Positions 37,298 through 48,301 of a DNA stretch of 64,000 bases are shown here, one piece after another; within the stretch, counting starts at the first letter, position 1, and each line of letters starts with the position of its first letter. The stretch comes from Vibrio salilacus. Its GTDB lineage: Bacteria > Pseudomonadota > Gammaproteobacteria > Enterobacterales > Vibrionaceae. A program made the translations under genes and the position numbers. The notes beneath the pieces are model-generated. The model worked only from the letters and a program-made list of their open reading frames with translations, was not told where the DNA came from and ran no database searches. The stretch lies in the NCBI RefSeq assembly GCF_002811245.1, contig NZ_NIVQ01000013.1, positions 1 through 64,000 on the forward strand, in the 5' to 3' direction.

Positions 37298-37963
37298 ATG
37301 GAATTACCGAAAGCCTCGATGCCGCGTGAGAAATTGCTTTCTCATGGGCCTCAGGCACTCACAGACGCAGAATTACTGGCTATTTTCCTGCGCACCGGAA
37401 CACAAGGCATGAATGTGATTGCGTTGTCTGACTTTCTGATCGATGAATTTGGCTCTTTGCGGGCCCTCTTCTCTTCTGAGTTGGATCAGTTCTGCGCCTA
37501 CAAAGGGCTTGGTGTGGCTAAGTACGTTCAGTTGCAAGCGGTATTAGAGATGACCCAGCGTTATTTGAGCGAAACCCTTAAGCGAGGTGACGCATTAACA
37601 AGCCCTGAACAGACCAAGCTTTATCTATCGGGTTTACTGCGTGATAAACACAGAGAAGAGTTTTATGTCTTGTTTTTAGACAACCAACACCGAGTGATCA
37701 GTGGCGAGGCATTATTCCAAGGCACCATTGATGCCGCTTCTGTTTATCCTCGTGAAGTGGTAAAACGTGCATTGGAGCACAATTCTGCGGCATTAATTTT
37801 GGCGCACAATCACCCGTCAGGAGTGGCAGAGCCAAGCCAAAGTGATCGCCGCATCACCCGTCGTATAACGGATGCACTGGCATTGGTTGATATTCGGGTC
37901 TTGGACCACTTTGTAGTAGGCGATGGTGAGATTGTCTCTTTCGCTGAGCGTGGTTGGATTTAA
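37298..37963 (+). CDS. radC: RadC family JAB-domain protein
   Basis: A 221-residue protein with an N-terminal helix-hairpin-helix region ([27 protein letters not shown]) and a C-terminal JAMM metal motif ([14 protein letters not shown]). Once thought to act in DNA repair, its function remains unclear. The ATG at 37298 is the first possible start after an in-frame stop at 37289. Confidence 0.94.
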   Translation: MELPKASMPREKLLSHGPQALTDAELLAIFLRTGTQGMNVIALSDFLIDEFGSLRALFSSELDQFCAYKGLGVAKYVQLQAVLEMTQRYLSETLKRGDALTSPEQTKLYLSGLLRDKHREEFYVLFLDNQHRVISGEALFQGTIDAASVYPREVVKRALEHNSAALILAHNHPSGVAEPSQSDRRITRRITDALALVDIRVLDHFVVGDGEIVSFAERGWI

Positions 37964-37976
37964 ATCACATTTTTAG

Positions 37977-38004
37977 TTGTGAGTTCGCTGATTTCTGCTA
38001 CAAT
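37977..38004 (+). promoter_or_regulatory. Candidate upstream promoter of rpmBG
   Basis: TTGTGA at 37977-37982 and TACAAT at 37999-38004 are separated by 16 bases. Confidence 0.5.
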
Positions 38005-38083
38005 CGCCCGACATTTTTTAGCACATAAATCAGCTCTGCCTAAAAAAGATCACGAAAACCTGTAAAAAGGATCTGTTCGGGTC

Positions 38084-38112
38084 TTGAGCAATGCTAATCA
38101 AGTTAGTATAAT
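38084..38112 (+). promoter_or_regulatory. Main candidate promoter of rpmBG
   Basis: TTGAGC at 38084-38089 and a perfect TATAAT at 38107-38112 are separated by 17 bases. It would give a leader of about 120 nt before rpmB. Confidence 0.75.
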
Positions 38113-38239
38113 GCGCGACCTTTGATAGCCTTGTATGGGTTTCCATAGCGGTATAAGACCTCAAACTTCTAATTTAGAAACTGAGAGGTTCGGCCACCAA
38201 GGTTGATATCGAGCTGAAACGATTTTGGAGAAGACATTC

Positions 38240-38476
38240 ATGTCACGAGTATGCCAAGTAACTGGTAAGCGTCCAGTAACGGGTAACAACCGTTCACACG
38301 CACGCAATGCTACTAAGCGTCGTTTTCTGCCGAACCTACAAACTCATCGTTTCTGGGTAGAGAGCGAAAAACGTTTTGTTAAACTACGTCTATCTGCTAA
38401 AGGTATGCGTATCATCGACAAGAAAGGCATCGATGCTGTTCTTGTTGATATCCGTGCAAACGGCGTAAACGTTTAA
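38240..38476 (+). CDS. rpmB: 50S ribosomal protein L28
   Basis: From the ATG at 38240 (GGAGAAG upstream) the product is 78 residues, the E. coli length, starting [13 protein letters not shown] start at 38225 would overlap the ribosome site. It is followed 13 bases later by rpmG. Confidence 0.98.
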   Translation: MSRVCQVTGKRPVTGNNRSHARNATKRRFLPNLQTHRFWVESEKRFVKLRLSAKGMRIIDKKGIDAVLVDIRANGVNV

Positions 38477-38489
38477 GAGGAAATAGACA

Positions 38490-38660
38490 ATGGCAAAGAA
38501 AGGCGTACGTGAGAAAATTCGTCTAGTATCTTCTGCAGGTACTGGTCACTTCTACACGACTGATAAGAACAAACGTAACATGCCAGGCAAATTTGAGATC
38601 AAGAAATTTGATCCTGTCGTTCGCCAGCACGTTATGTACAAAGAAGCTAAAATCAAGTAA
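38490..38660 (+). CDS. rpmG: 50S ribosomal protein L33
   Basis: A 56-codon reading frame starting [12 protein letters not shown] and ending KEAKIK, with AGAGGAAA upstream. It has no zinc-binding cysteines, so it is the zinc-independent form. It is cotranscribed with rpmB. Confidence 0.97.
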
Positions 38661-38700
38661 TTGACTCTTCTTTGAACTTCCTTCGGGAAGCATGAATTGA

Positions 38701-38735
38701 AAACCCAACTATAGCGATATAGTTGGGTTTTTTAT
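38701..38735 (+). terminator. Terminator of rpmBG
   Basis: A perfect 12-bp stem (38701-38712 with 38719-38730) is followed by T residues. Just before it, CTTCC-TTCG-GGAAG (about 38677-38690) forms a small stable UUCG hairpin. Confidence 0.92.
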
Positions 38736-38780
38736 TATCTGCAATTTATACTCGTTATATCAAAGCTATAGGGAAGTGGT

Positions 38781-39266
38781 ATGCGAGTCTCACCAAAACG
38801 TCGTCGGCGCTGGAACAACATTCTTATCTTGGGCGTGATTGCATTTATCGCAGTGCTCAACCTGCCGACACTGATCAAAACCTATCTCCTTGACGACACG
38901 CCTGTCGTGACAAGCACTTACCCCTTTTTGCTTAATCCATCGGCGCAATTACAAGCGTTGCACTTTAGCGATTGGTCTTTGGAAAAACTCGAAGGTGGCT
39001 GGCGTAGCTCTGTGACTAGTGCGATCCCAGCACAAGAGCTCGCACAACGTTGGCAAGATTTGGTTGGAACGGAAGTCCCGGCGAATGATTTTGCCAATTT
39101 GAAAGCGCAATTAACAGAGCCGCAAACGATCGAGGTTTGGTATCTCGATCAGGAAGAGCCGCAAAGAGTCACTTACTATCAAACCCCACAGTTTTGGCTA
39201 CTAAAAAATTGGCAAGACAAGTGGATAGCCATTTCGGTTGAACCTCGCTATCTTATGCCAGAGTAA
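38781..39266 (+). CDS. Uncharacterised single-pass membrane protein
   Basis: A 161-residue protein with a very basic N-terminus ([10 protein letters not shown]), a membrane segment about residues 13-33 and a mainly extracytoplasmic C-terminal domain rich in Trp. It has no cysteine motif or known domain that I can see. It stands 28 bases before mutM in the same direction and may be cotranscribed with it. Coding is supported by the membrane signature and by length. Confidence 0.75.
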   Translation: MRVSPKRRRRWNNILILGVIAFIAVLNLPTLIKTYLLDDTPVVTSTYPFLLNPSAQLQALHFSDWSLEKLEGGWRSSVTSAIPAQELAQRWQDLVGTEVPANDFANLKAQLTEPQTIEVWYLDQEEPQRVTYYQTPQFWLLKNWQDKWIAISVEPRYLMPE

Positions 39267-39294
39267 TATTTGTAAGCCACACCTAGGAACAAGC

Positions 39295-40101
39295 ATGCCA
39301 GAATTACCTGAAGTGGAAGTGAGCAAAATGGGGATCTCGCCTCACTTAGTCGGTCAAACCGTTGCTAAGCTGACCTTTCGTACTCCCAAGTTACGTTGGG
39401 ATATTCCACAAGATTTAAAAAAAATGGAAGGGCAGGTGATTCGCAATATCAGTCGCCGAGCTAAGTACTTGCTGATTGAAACTGATGTAGGTAGTGCGAT
39501 TGTTCATTTGGGGATGTCGGGTTCACTGCGCGTACTCGATGCAGAGATTGCGCCTGCCAAGCACGATCATGTCGATTTGAAACTGACCAATGGCAAAGTC
39601 TTGCGTTATAACGATCCAAGACGTTTCGGTGCCTGGCTATGGACTGAAGATGGCCATCACGCCGCTCTGGGTGCAATGGGCCCAGAGCCGCTGACCGAGG
39701 CGTTCAGTGCTGATTACATGGCAGCCAAGGCGCAGGGTAAGCGTGTGGCGGTGAAGCAATTTATTATGGACAACAAAGTGGTGGTCGGGGTGGGGAATAT
39801 CTACGCCAACGAATCGCTATTTAGCGCCCGTATTCACCCAACTAGAGCGGCAGGAAGCCTCAAACGCCAAGAGTGGGTATTATTGGTAGATGAGATCAAG
39901 CAAGTGCTCGCCACCGCAATAAAACAAGGTGGCACCACTCTCAAAGACTTTGCTCAAGCGGATGGTAAGCCGGGTTACTTTGCGCAAGAACTACAAATGT
40001 ACGGCAAAGCCGGGCAGCCTTGCCCAGATTGCGGTGAGCCTATCGAAGAACAAAAAATTGGCCAAAGGAACACGTTTTTTTGCGACCAGTGTCAGTTATA
40101 A
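39295..40101 (+). CDS. mutM: Formamidopyrimidine-DNA glycosylase (Fpg/MutM)
   Basis: From the ATG at 39295 the product is 268 residues and starts MPELPEVE, giving the catalytic Pro2 and Glu3. The C-terminal zinc finger (CPDC...CDQC) is complete. It removes 8-oxoguanine and cuts the strand. An earlier in-frame start at 39238 would block Pro2 chemistry and can be set aside. Confidence 0.97.
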   Translation: MPELPEVEVSKMGISPHLVGQTVAKLTFRTPKLRWDIPQDLKKMEGQVIRNISRRAKYLLIETDVGSAIVHLGMSGSLRVLDAEIAPAKHDHVDLKLTNGKVLRYNDPRRFGAWLWTEDGHHAALGAMGPEPLTEAFSADYMAAKAQGKRVAVKQFIMDNKVVVGVGNIYANESLFSARIHPTRAAGSLKRQEWVLLVDEIKQVLATAIKQGGTTLKDFAQADGKPGYFAQELQMYGKAGQPCPDCGEPIEEQKIGQRNTFFCDQCQL

Positions 40102-40192
40102 AAAACTGAACCAGGGTTAATTTTTAATGACTAGCTGTTTAGGGGACTAGTCGTTACAATTTGTGTAATTATCTAGAGTCGAGAGTGACAAA

Positions 40193-41197
40193 ATGAAGTA
40201 TTTAGTATCGGGCGCAGCTGGTTTTATTGGCTCAGCGGTCACTGAGCGTTTGTGCGCCGCTGGGCACACAGTTGTGGGTATTGATAACCTCAATGATTAC
40301 TATGATGTTTCGCTAAAAGAAGCGCGACTCAAGCGAATTGCACATGACAACTTTACCTTTATCAAGCTGGATTTGGCAGACAGAGAGGGCATCGCGTCAC
40401 TGTTTGCTGAGCAAGGGTTTGACCGTGTAATTCACCTAGCGGCTCAAGCGGGCGTACGTTACTCAATTGATAACCCAATGGCGTATGCCGATAGCAACCT
40501 TGTTGGTCACTTAGCTATTCTTGAAGGCTGTCGCCATAATAAGGTTGAACACCTCGTTTATGCTTCATCGAGCTCCGTTTATGGCCTCAATCAGAAAATG
40601 CCATTCCATACGCAAGACAGTGTCGATCATCCCATCTCTCTGTATGCAGCGACGAAAAAGTCCAATGAGTTGATGGCACATACCTATTCGCACTTGTATG
40701 GTATTCCGACCACAGGCTTAAGATTCTTTACTGTGTATGGGCCGTGGAGCAGGCCGGATATGGCGATGTTCAAATTCGCAAACTTGATTGTTGCGGGTAA
40801 AGAGATCGACATTTACAACAATGGCGACATGATGCGCGACTTTACTTACATTGATGACATTGTTGAGGGGATTATCCGAGTTCAGGACACGATTCCTACT
40901 AAACAGCCTGAATGGACAGTAGAGAGTGGTTCACCAGCAACTAGCTCTGCACCATACCGTGTGTTTAACATTGGCCATGGCAGCCCAGTGAAGCTGATGG
41001 ATTATGTTGAAGCGCTTGAAGAAGCACTTGGCATTGAGGCGAAGAAGAACTTTATGCCCATGCAGCCTGGTGATGTGTACGCTACCTATGCTGATACCGA
41101 AGACTTATTTGACGCGGTCGGCTACAAGCCGCAAGTGAAGATTGAGCAAGGTGCCAAGGCATTTGCTGATTGGTACAAGGAATACTTCGGTATTTAA
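40193..41197 (+). CDS. NAD-dependent epimerase, UDP-glucuronate 4-epimerase-like
   Basis: A 334-residue extended SDR enzyme with the Rossmann motif GAAGFIGS, the YxxxK catalytic pair (YAATK) and the NDYYDVSLKEARLKRI segment typical of UDP-glucuronate 4-epimerases (CapI/WcvA group). It would turn UDP-glucuronate, made by the ugd product at 57.5 kb, into UDP-galacturonate for core or capsule. It is a single gene between mutM and coaD. Specificity is by family resemblance only. Confidence 0.85.
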   Translation: MKYLVSGAAGFIGSAVTERLCAAGHTVVGIDNLNDYYDVSLKEARLKRIAHDNFTFIKLDLADREGIASLFAEQGFDRVIHLAAQAGVRYSIDNPMAYADSNLVGHLAILEGCRHNKVEHLVYASSSSVYGLNQKMPFHTQDSVDHPISLYAATKKSNELMAHTYSHLYGIPTTGLRFFTVYGPWSRPDMAMFKFANLIVAGKEIDIYNNGDMMRDFTYIDDIVEGIIRVQDTIPTKQPEWTVESGSPATSSAPYRVFNIGHGSPVKLMDYVEALEEALGIEAKKNFMPMQPGDVYATYADTEDLFDAVGYKPQVKIEQGAKAFADWYKEYFGI

Positions 41198-41211
41198 TCG
41201 GCTAGGGTACC

Positions 41212-41309
41212 GTCATCCTGAACAGCGAGGCACGAGCGTGATTCAGGATCTAATTGGTTAGTACGCCAGCCTCAGATTCCGTATAGCTCGTTCCTCACTT
41301 ACGGAATGA
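41212..41309. repeat. Dispersed palindromic repeat pair (copy B)
   Basis: Unit one (41212-41251) has arms ATCCTGAA/TTCAGGAT; unit two (41274-41309) has arms ATTCCGTA/TACGGAAT. The pair lies between convergent genes, like copy A at 8943-9034. Confidence 0.75.
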
Positions 41310-41321
41310 TGATTCAAAAAC

Positions 41322-41339
41322 CTAGGAGCTCGCTTCTAG
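41322..41339. repeat. CTAG-centred hairpin before coaD stop
   Basis: Arms CTAGGAGC and GCTTCTAG match at 7 of 8 positions. It is related to the repeats at 14495 and 33307. Confidence 0.55.
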
Positions 41340-41347
41340 AAACTGAC

Positions 41348-42888
<1,541 letters not shown>

Positions 42889-42897
42889 AGGGAGCGA

Positions 42898-43680
42898 TTA
42901 TTTCGAGCCTTGCTGGTTCTTCATATACTCTCTCAACCATAGATCGGCGTATCGAGTAAAGGTGGTATTGGCACTTAATAGCGCGAGCAATAGCCCATGC
43001 CGGCCATCCAAGAATCCGCGCTTGAGAATATACATCTTAACGAAGCGGAAAAAGCCGTGCGCAATTGCACCGCCGAGGGTGACTCGCTTTTTCCCTTCAC
43101 GTTGGTCAGCCCATGCTTTCATATATTGCTGGGTTTTACTGACGTAATTGGGCATCGAATCGATAGTATAGTGGAACAGATCCCCTTCAAGCTGTCGTAC
43201 CTTGAAACCTGCTGGAATCACCACGGACTCATGGACCAAGGCATCATTGTATTGCGTCGCAAGGCGAGGGTATAAACGAGTGACACGGTCAGGGTACCAA
43301 CCAGAATGACGAATAAACTTACCGAAAGCTTCGGTTAAGCGATTGATTTGATATACGGATTTTCCATCATCGTGATTTACGGCATGGATAATCGCTTGTT
43401 TCAATTCTGCAGATACTTCTTCGTCAGAATCCAATGGTAATACCCAGTCGCTGGTCATGTAGCTTTGGGCTTTTTGACGTTGAGGGCCAAATCCCAGCCA
43501 ATCTTGGTGGTATACCTTGTCGGTATATTTTTGGGCGATGGCTAAAGTGTTATCTGTACTTCCAGAGTCGAGTATGACGAGCTCATTCACCCAGCCAGAG
43601 ACAGAAGACAATGTCTTCTCGAGATGTTGCTCTGCATTTTTGACGATCATTAGAACGCCAATGCTTCTTGAGGTAGTCAT
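42898..43680 (-). CDS. Glycosyltransferase family 2, WaaE/KdtX-like
   Basis: A 260-residue GT-A enzyme with ELVILDSGSTDNT, QDWLGFGPQRQKA and the metal-binding region PLDSDEEVS. These fit the WaaE/KdtX group that adds glucose to heptose I in some Gram-negative cores. Its start overlaps the end of the GT9 gene by 4 bases. Confidence 0.85.
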   Translation of the reverse strand: MTTSRSIGVLMIVKNAEQHLEKTLSSVSGWVNELVILDSGSTDNTLAIAQKYTDKVYHQDWLGFGPQRQKAQSYMTSDWVLPLDSDEEVSAELKQAIIHAVNHDDGKSVYQINRLTEAFGKFIRHSGWYPDRVTRLYPRLATQYNDALVHESVVIPAGFKVRQLEGDLFHYTIDSMPNYVSKTQQYMKAWADQREGKKRVTLGGAIAHGFFRFVKMYILKRGFLDGRHGLLLALLSANTTFTRYADLWLREYMKNQQGSK

Positions 43681-44723
43681 GTTAGCGGTTGCTCATGGTT
43701 TGAATTCAGAACCTTATCCAGTGATTTAATGACAGACTGAACCGTGATGTTTTCCATCAGTGTATCACCTTTCGCGCGAGCACCCCATGAGCCTGATTTA
43801 TCTTGCTGTTGGATGCACGTGTCATAACAGCTCACTACATAGGCTTGACTATTGTATGGGCCAGTTCGCTTCGGGTTACTGTGTGCGTATAAACCGATCA
43901 CAGGTGTACCTTGTGTAGTGGCAATGTGTGCAGGGCCTGAATCTGGCGCAATGACGACTTGGGCCTGGGCTAGAACAGCGGTCAACTGCTTGAGGCTGGT
44001 TTGGCCGATCAGGTTAGTGATTTTGGTTTTAGAGTGATGTTGTATAGTTTCGCCAAGCGTGCGCTCGCGTTGACTTGGCGAGCCGCATAACACAACGTCC
44101 ATACCGAGGCTGGCCGCATAGTCTGCTACTTCAGCGTAGCGCTCGACGAGCCAGTTTCGCTCATCCTTGCTTGCCGCTGGGCATATCACCAAGGTGCGCT
44201 CACGGATTTTCCCGCTAGCGAAAGCTCTATCTTGCTCACTCAGAGGAATGTTCCAGCTTGGTTTGCCCATAGGGACTCCTAGATAGCGAGCAAACTCCGC
44301 GAAATTATCTAATACGTGAAATGCCTCAGTATCAGGCAAATGGCGATTGGTAAACAGGTATTGCCCTTCGCGGCTGCGATTGCGACTAAAGCCGACACGA
44401 TAATGCGCTTTTATCCCCAAAGAGAGCATACTTGCTCTCAGTGCGGCTTGCATATGCAGTAGCACATCAAATCGAGTCTCGGCTAACTGCTTCCATACGT
44501 TACGCATCCCTTGCAAGCCCTGCTTCTTATCAAACACAATCACGTTAATGTTAGGTAAGTCATTGATCAGTTGCGCTTCGACCTTACCGACCACCCAAGT
44601 GATTTTTGTGCTTGGCCAGTGCTGCTGGATAGCTTGCACGACAGAGATAGCATGGCAAACATCACCGATTGCAGAGAGGCGCAGCACACACAAATTTTTT
44701 GGAGCAGCAGTAAATAGAGCCAT
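43677..44723 (-). CDS. Glycosyltransferase family 9, heptosyltransferase I-like (OpsX/WaaC group)
   Basis: A 348-residue GT-B enzyme with the N-terminal LRLSAIGDVCHAISVVQAIQ motif and the C-terminal donor site APDSGPAHIATTQGTPVIGLYA. It likely transfers the first heptose to Kdo; V. cholerae has an OpsX-like gene at the same place. It is divergent from kdkA. Confidence 0.87.
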   Translation of the reverse strand: MALFTAAPKNLCVLRLSAIGDVCHAISVVQAIQQHWPSTKITWVVGKVEAQLINDLPNINVIVFDKKQGLQGMRNVWKQLAETRFDVLLHMQAALRASMLSLGIKAHYRVGFSRNRSREGQYLFTNRHLPDTEAFHVLDNFAEFARYLGVPMGKPSWNIPLSEQDRAFASGKIRERTLVICPAASKDERNWLVERYAEVADYAASLGMDVVLCGSPSQRERTLGETIQHHSKTKITNLIGQTSLKQLTAVLAQAQVVIAPDSGPAHIATTQGTPVIGLYAHSNPKRTGPYNSQAYVVSCYDTCIQQQDKSGSWGARAKGDTLMENITVQSVIKSLDKVLNSNHEQPLT

Positions 44724-44828
44724 AGAGGGTCCAAGTGTAGATTAACTAAGCTGAATTATGCAGATAGGGCGAATGAATGTAAAATATTGCCTCCACTCAA
44801 TTCACCGCATTGAATAGGCCAAACAACA

Positions 44829-45539
44829 ATGATCAAGCAGTACAAGCAAGGAAATCAGGTAATATGGTACGACGGCAGTTTAATTGACCAGCCGAGCGAA
44901 TTGCTGTTTGACCCGAGTTATTGGCAACAGCAACAGCGGGTGTTGGGCAGTGCCCAAGGTCGCGGTACCACTTGGTTCGTTGATATGGGGCAATGTCATG
45001 CTGCATTGCGTCACTACCGGCGTGGAGGTTTGTTTGGCAAGCTGGTGGAAGATAAATATCTGTTTACTGGTTGGGATCAAACCCGAGCCTATCAAGAGTT
45101 GATGCTCCTTGACCAGTTAAAGCAAGCTGGCGTCAACGTGCCTAAACCGATTGCGGCAAAGGTTGAAAAGTCAGGGTTAACCTACACAGCGGATCTGTTG
45201 ATTGAGAAGATTGCGGACGCGCAAGACTTGGTCGCCATTCTTAAACAAGGCAAGCTAAGTGAGCAGGCGTATTATCAAATCGGTGAGATGATAGGAAAGA
45301 TGCACCAGCAGCAGGTCAATCATACTGACCTCAATATTCACAATATCTTGCTTGATAGTGACCAAGCGGTTTGGATTATCGATTTTGATAAATGTCGCAA
45401 AGAAGCGGGTGAGCATTGGAAGAAAAAAAACTTGGGGCGATTGAAGCGCTCTTTCGCCAAAGAGTGCCAGCGCTTTGCAATTCATTGGTCTGAGAATGAT
45501 TGGTTACCATTGCAACAAGGTTATAGCGACCAATTCTAA
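44829..45539 (+). CDS. kdkA: 3-deoxy-D-manno-octulosonic acid kinase
   Basis: A 236-residue small kinase with RHYRRGG, the catalytic loop HTDLNIHNILL and the metal-binding IDFDKC. KdkA phosphorylates the single Kdo in Vibrio- and Haemophilus-type LPS, which replaces the second Kdo of enterics. It fits the single Kdo-transferase gene below. Confidence 0.94.
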   Translation: MIKQYKQGNQVIWYDGSLIDQPSELLFDPSYWQQQQRVLGSAQGRGTTWFVDMGQCHAALRHYRRGGLFGKLVEDKYLFTGWDQTRAYQELMLLDQLKQAGVNVPKPIAAKVEKSGLTYTADLLIEKIADAQDLVAILKQGKLSEQAYYQIGEMIGKMHQQQVNHTDLNIHNILLDSDQAVWIIDFDKCRKEAGEHWKKKNLGRLKRSFAKECQRFAIHWSENDWLPLQQGYSDQF

Positions 45540-45579
45540 GTATTTAAATAACGAATAGTATGAGTTCGAGGGATTCTGT

Positions 45580-46068
45580 GTGAAATCAATATTACAAATC
45601 ATAAGGTTAAGTCTTTCAATGCTGTTTACGGGTGATCCTAGTAAGCTATTAGAAAAGCGAATTATTTTGATGAGACTGTATCGAAGCATTAACTTAGACT
45701 GGTTTGCAAGAAAGGTTCAGAGACAAATATATCGAAAGCACCACTGTGATATATCTAGAAAGGCTCAAATTGGGCATGGTTTTTCTGTCGGGCATGCTGT
45801 TAGCATCGTTATTGGTGGCGAAGCTGTGATTGGTGATAATGTTATAATATTTCAAAATGTGACCTTAGGCGGTCCTCACAAAGATAGAACAGGAATGCCA
45901 ACCATTGGAAATAACGTAATTATCTATTCAGGTGCAGTTGCGGTGGGAGATATTACTATCGGCGACAACGTTATGATAGGTGCAAACGCAGTTGTGACCA
46001 AAGACGTACCTGCCGATACAGTCGTTGTTGGGCACAACCGGTTTGTTCAAAAGAGTAGCATGCGTTGA
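45580..46068 (+). CDS. Hexapeptide acetyltransferase, serine acetyltransferase-like
   Basis: A 162-residue left-handed beta-helix protein (GHGFSVGHAVSIVIGGEAVIGDNVIIFQNVTLGG; IGNNVIIYSGAVAVGDITIGDNVMIGANAVV) that resembles the C-terminal part of CysE but lacks its long N-terminal helical domain. In an LPS cluster it more likely O- or N-acetylates a core sugar. The start is GTG at 45580 with GAGGGA upstream. Confidence 0.82.
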   Translation: MKSILQIIRLSLSMLFTGDPSKLLEKRIILMRLYRSINLDWFARKVQRQIYRKHHCDISRKAQIGHGFSVGHAVSIVIGGEAVIGDNVIIFQNVTLGGPHKDRTGMPTIGNNVIIYSGAVAVGDITIGDNVMIGANAVVTKDVPADTVVVGHNRFVQKSSMR

Positions 46069-46112
46069 GAGCATAGGAAGTCGCTTAGTAATGAGGCGAC
46101 TTGTTCAAGCTA

Positions 46113-46859
46113 TTACTCAGTGTAATAAGGGACGTTCTTAAAGCAATTAATGTTTCGTTGTCTTAGATTGCATAAGATGTACTTTTTGTATCTATCTCTA
46201 AACCAAGCGCGTATGGCGGGTGTGTATCCTCGCTGTTTATTACTGATCCCACTACTAAATAATCCATTTTTACTTCCCTGCTTTACTAAAGTAGGGTGAG
46301 ACCAAAACAAATTGAATTTTAAATCATGGCGATGTTCGTTGTACCAATGATCGGCGGTATAGATCTGAGGTGTGCTCTCAATGAACTTGACGGCTTTCTT
46401 GGCAAACTCTAAGTCGTAAATTAAGCCACCAGTGAGTTTGTTTTTATTACATAAATAGAGGTGCTTGCCTTTTTTTCTAACGGTTATTGGGACTTGGCTA
46501 GAAGCTTCTTCAATATTAACAACATAGTTACGCTCGTTTTCTAGCTCTGCTAGGATTGGCTGAAGATCGCGGGTAAATGAACTTGGTAGAATGACATCAT
46601 CTTCTAGCACGAGCACCGAGGGAATTTGGCGCTGCACTACTTCTTTCATAACTAGATAATGTTTATAAAAGCATGACTTAGCTGGAAGAGATAAGCTTCC
46701 TGCGAAAAACTTATTTCTTATCTCTTCTGTCAGGTCATTTATATCACCGCGTAGCATGAACTCGTATTGATGCAAACCGACACTTGGTAAATGGTTGTCT
46801 ATGTGCTGGCGTCGTTCTTCGTAGCCTTTACTTACATGAATAATAAACGTTTTCAACAT
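46113..46859 (-). CDS. Glycosyltransferase family 25
   Basis: A 248-residue LPS-type transferase with the N-terminal FIIHVSKGYEERRQHI and the acidic motif VLVLEDDVILP. GT25 enzymes add galactose or glucose to LPS outer core. I start it at the ATG at 46859 (AGGAA upstream); a TTG six codons earlier is open. A+T content is higher than in neighbours. Confidence 0.83.
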   Translation of the reverse strand: MLKTFIIHVSKGYEERRQHIDNHLPSVGLHQYEFMLRGDINDLTEEIRNKFFAGSLSLPAKSCFYKHYLVMKEVVQRQIPSVLVLEDDVILPSSFTRDLQPILAELENERNYVVNIEEASSQVPITVRKKGKHLYLCNKNKLTGGLIYDLEFAKKAVKFIESTPQIYTADHWYNEHRHDLKFNLFWSHPTLVKQGSKNGLFSSGISNKQRGYTPAIRAWFRDRYKKYILCNLRQRNINCFKNVPYYTE

Positions 46860-47040
46860 ACGGCAGTTCCTTGACAACTCATCGCTTTTTTATCTTTTTG
46901 ATATTTTCCTCAAGCGTGAATATCTAATATATCGAACCAATTTTGCAAAAGTTTAGTGCAAAAACATGAACTAGCTAGGTTCTATAGGACTAGAAGGGCT
47001 ACTTACGGAATGCTTTTAGTAAGGAGCTGTTTCGAGATGG

Positions 47041-48300
47041 CTACATCACCAACTCTATGGTCTTTGCTAATGCGCCTTGATTATCTTTAACTACGGAATG
47101 CGCACATTTCCCCATTTGTTGCGCTAGCTCTGGAGAGTCGAATAGTTTGACAAGTTGTTGATGGATTTCGGATGCGTCATCACAAAGTATAACAGCGTTA
47201 TTCTTCAGTAGTGTTTGAGTTATCTCAGAAAAGTTATAGTAGCAGGGCCCGTTCAGCAGAGGCTTAGCAAGCGCGGCAGGTTCAAGTAGGTTATGTCCCC
47301 CCACTTTTTCTCCAACAAGACTACCTCCCATAAAACAGATATCTGCAGCACCAAGCATGACGAGCATTTCTCCCATCGTATCACCAATATAGACTTGGCT
47401 ATGCTCGAATTCCTGCCTTTCTGACGTACGCCTGTGAGTCATAAACCCCTTGGCTGTACATAAACTGGCTACATCGTTGAACCGCTCAGGATGCCTTGGA
47501 ACTAAAATAAGCAGCGAGTTTGGATAAGACTTAAGGAGAGACTGATGCGCCTCTAGAACAATCTCATCTTCACCTTGATGCGTACTTGCGGCAATCCAAA
47601 CTGGACGGTTTTCACCGAGTTGGGCGCGCAGGAATTTACTGGCTTGAACTTGCTCTTCGGTGACTTGAATATCAAACTTCACCGATCCAGTCACATGCAC
47701 TTTCTTTGGGTTCAGTCCTAAACGAATAAAACGCTCAGCATCGCTTTGGTATTGGCATAACACCTGAGTCAGATTCTGCGCTAGCAAGTTAAACACGGAT
47801 TGAAATTTTTGATAGCGCCGACAGGATCGTTCAGATAATCGAGCATTAATCACAGTGATCGGAATGCCCGCTTTGGCTACAGTATGCAAGGTATTAGGCC
47901 ACAGTTCGGTCTCGACGATTAGCATTTGTGATGGGTTTATCGTTTTTAAAAAGCCTCGCACGCACCAAGTAAAGTCGAGTGGCATATAACGATGGGTGAC
48001 TAAATCGCCTAATTTGGCAATTTGCTCTGCACCAGTGCTGGTTGTGGTAGTAACGACAATCGGCAGATCAGGGTGGCGAGCTTTGAGCTCTCGAATAATC
48101 GGCGTGACCGCTATCGATTCACCGACAGATACCGAGTGAATCCAGAGCGGATTGGTAGCATCCACTTTTGGCGTTATACCCCAGTGCTCTCTCCAACGTT
48201 GTCCAAATGACGGTTTACCCGGTTTCTTTTGGTAGAGAGAGACAAGCAAAAATGGCGCGGCTAATGCAAGCAAAGCCGAATAAATCCAGCGAATCCACAT
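47041..48300 (-). CDS. waaA: Kdo transferase WaaA
   Basis: A 419-residue membrane-anchored GT30 enzyme (E. coli 425) with one N-terminal membrane segment (about 3-20), WIHSVSVGE, VVTTTTSTGAEQ, WIAASTHQGEDEIVLEAH and GGHNLLEPAALAKP. It transfers Kdo to lipid IVA. It is 2 bases downstream of waaF. Confidence 0.96.
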   Translation of the reverse strand: MWIRWIYSALLALAAPFLLVSLYQKKPGKPSFGQRWREHWGITPKVDATNPLWIHSVSVGESIAVTPIIRELKARHPDLPIVVTTTTSTGAEQIAKLGDLVTHRYMPLDFTWCVRGFLKTINPSQMLIVETELWPNTLHTVAKAGIPITVINARLSERSCRRYQKFQSVFNLLAQNLTQVLCQYQSDAERFIRLGLNPKKVHVTGSVKFDIQVTEEQVQASKFLRAQLGENRPVWIAASTHQGEDEIVLEAHQSLLKSYPNSLLILVPRHPERFNDVASLCTAKGFMTHRRTSERQEFEHSQVYIGDTMGEMLVMLGAADICFMGGSLVGEKVGGHNLLEPAALAKPLLNGPCYYNFSEITQTLLKNNAVILCDDASEIHQQLVKLFDSPELAQQMGKCAHSVVKDNQGALAKTIELVM

Positions 48301-48301
48301 C

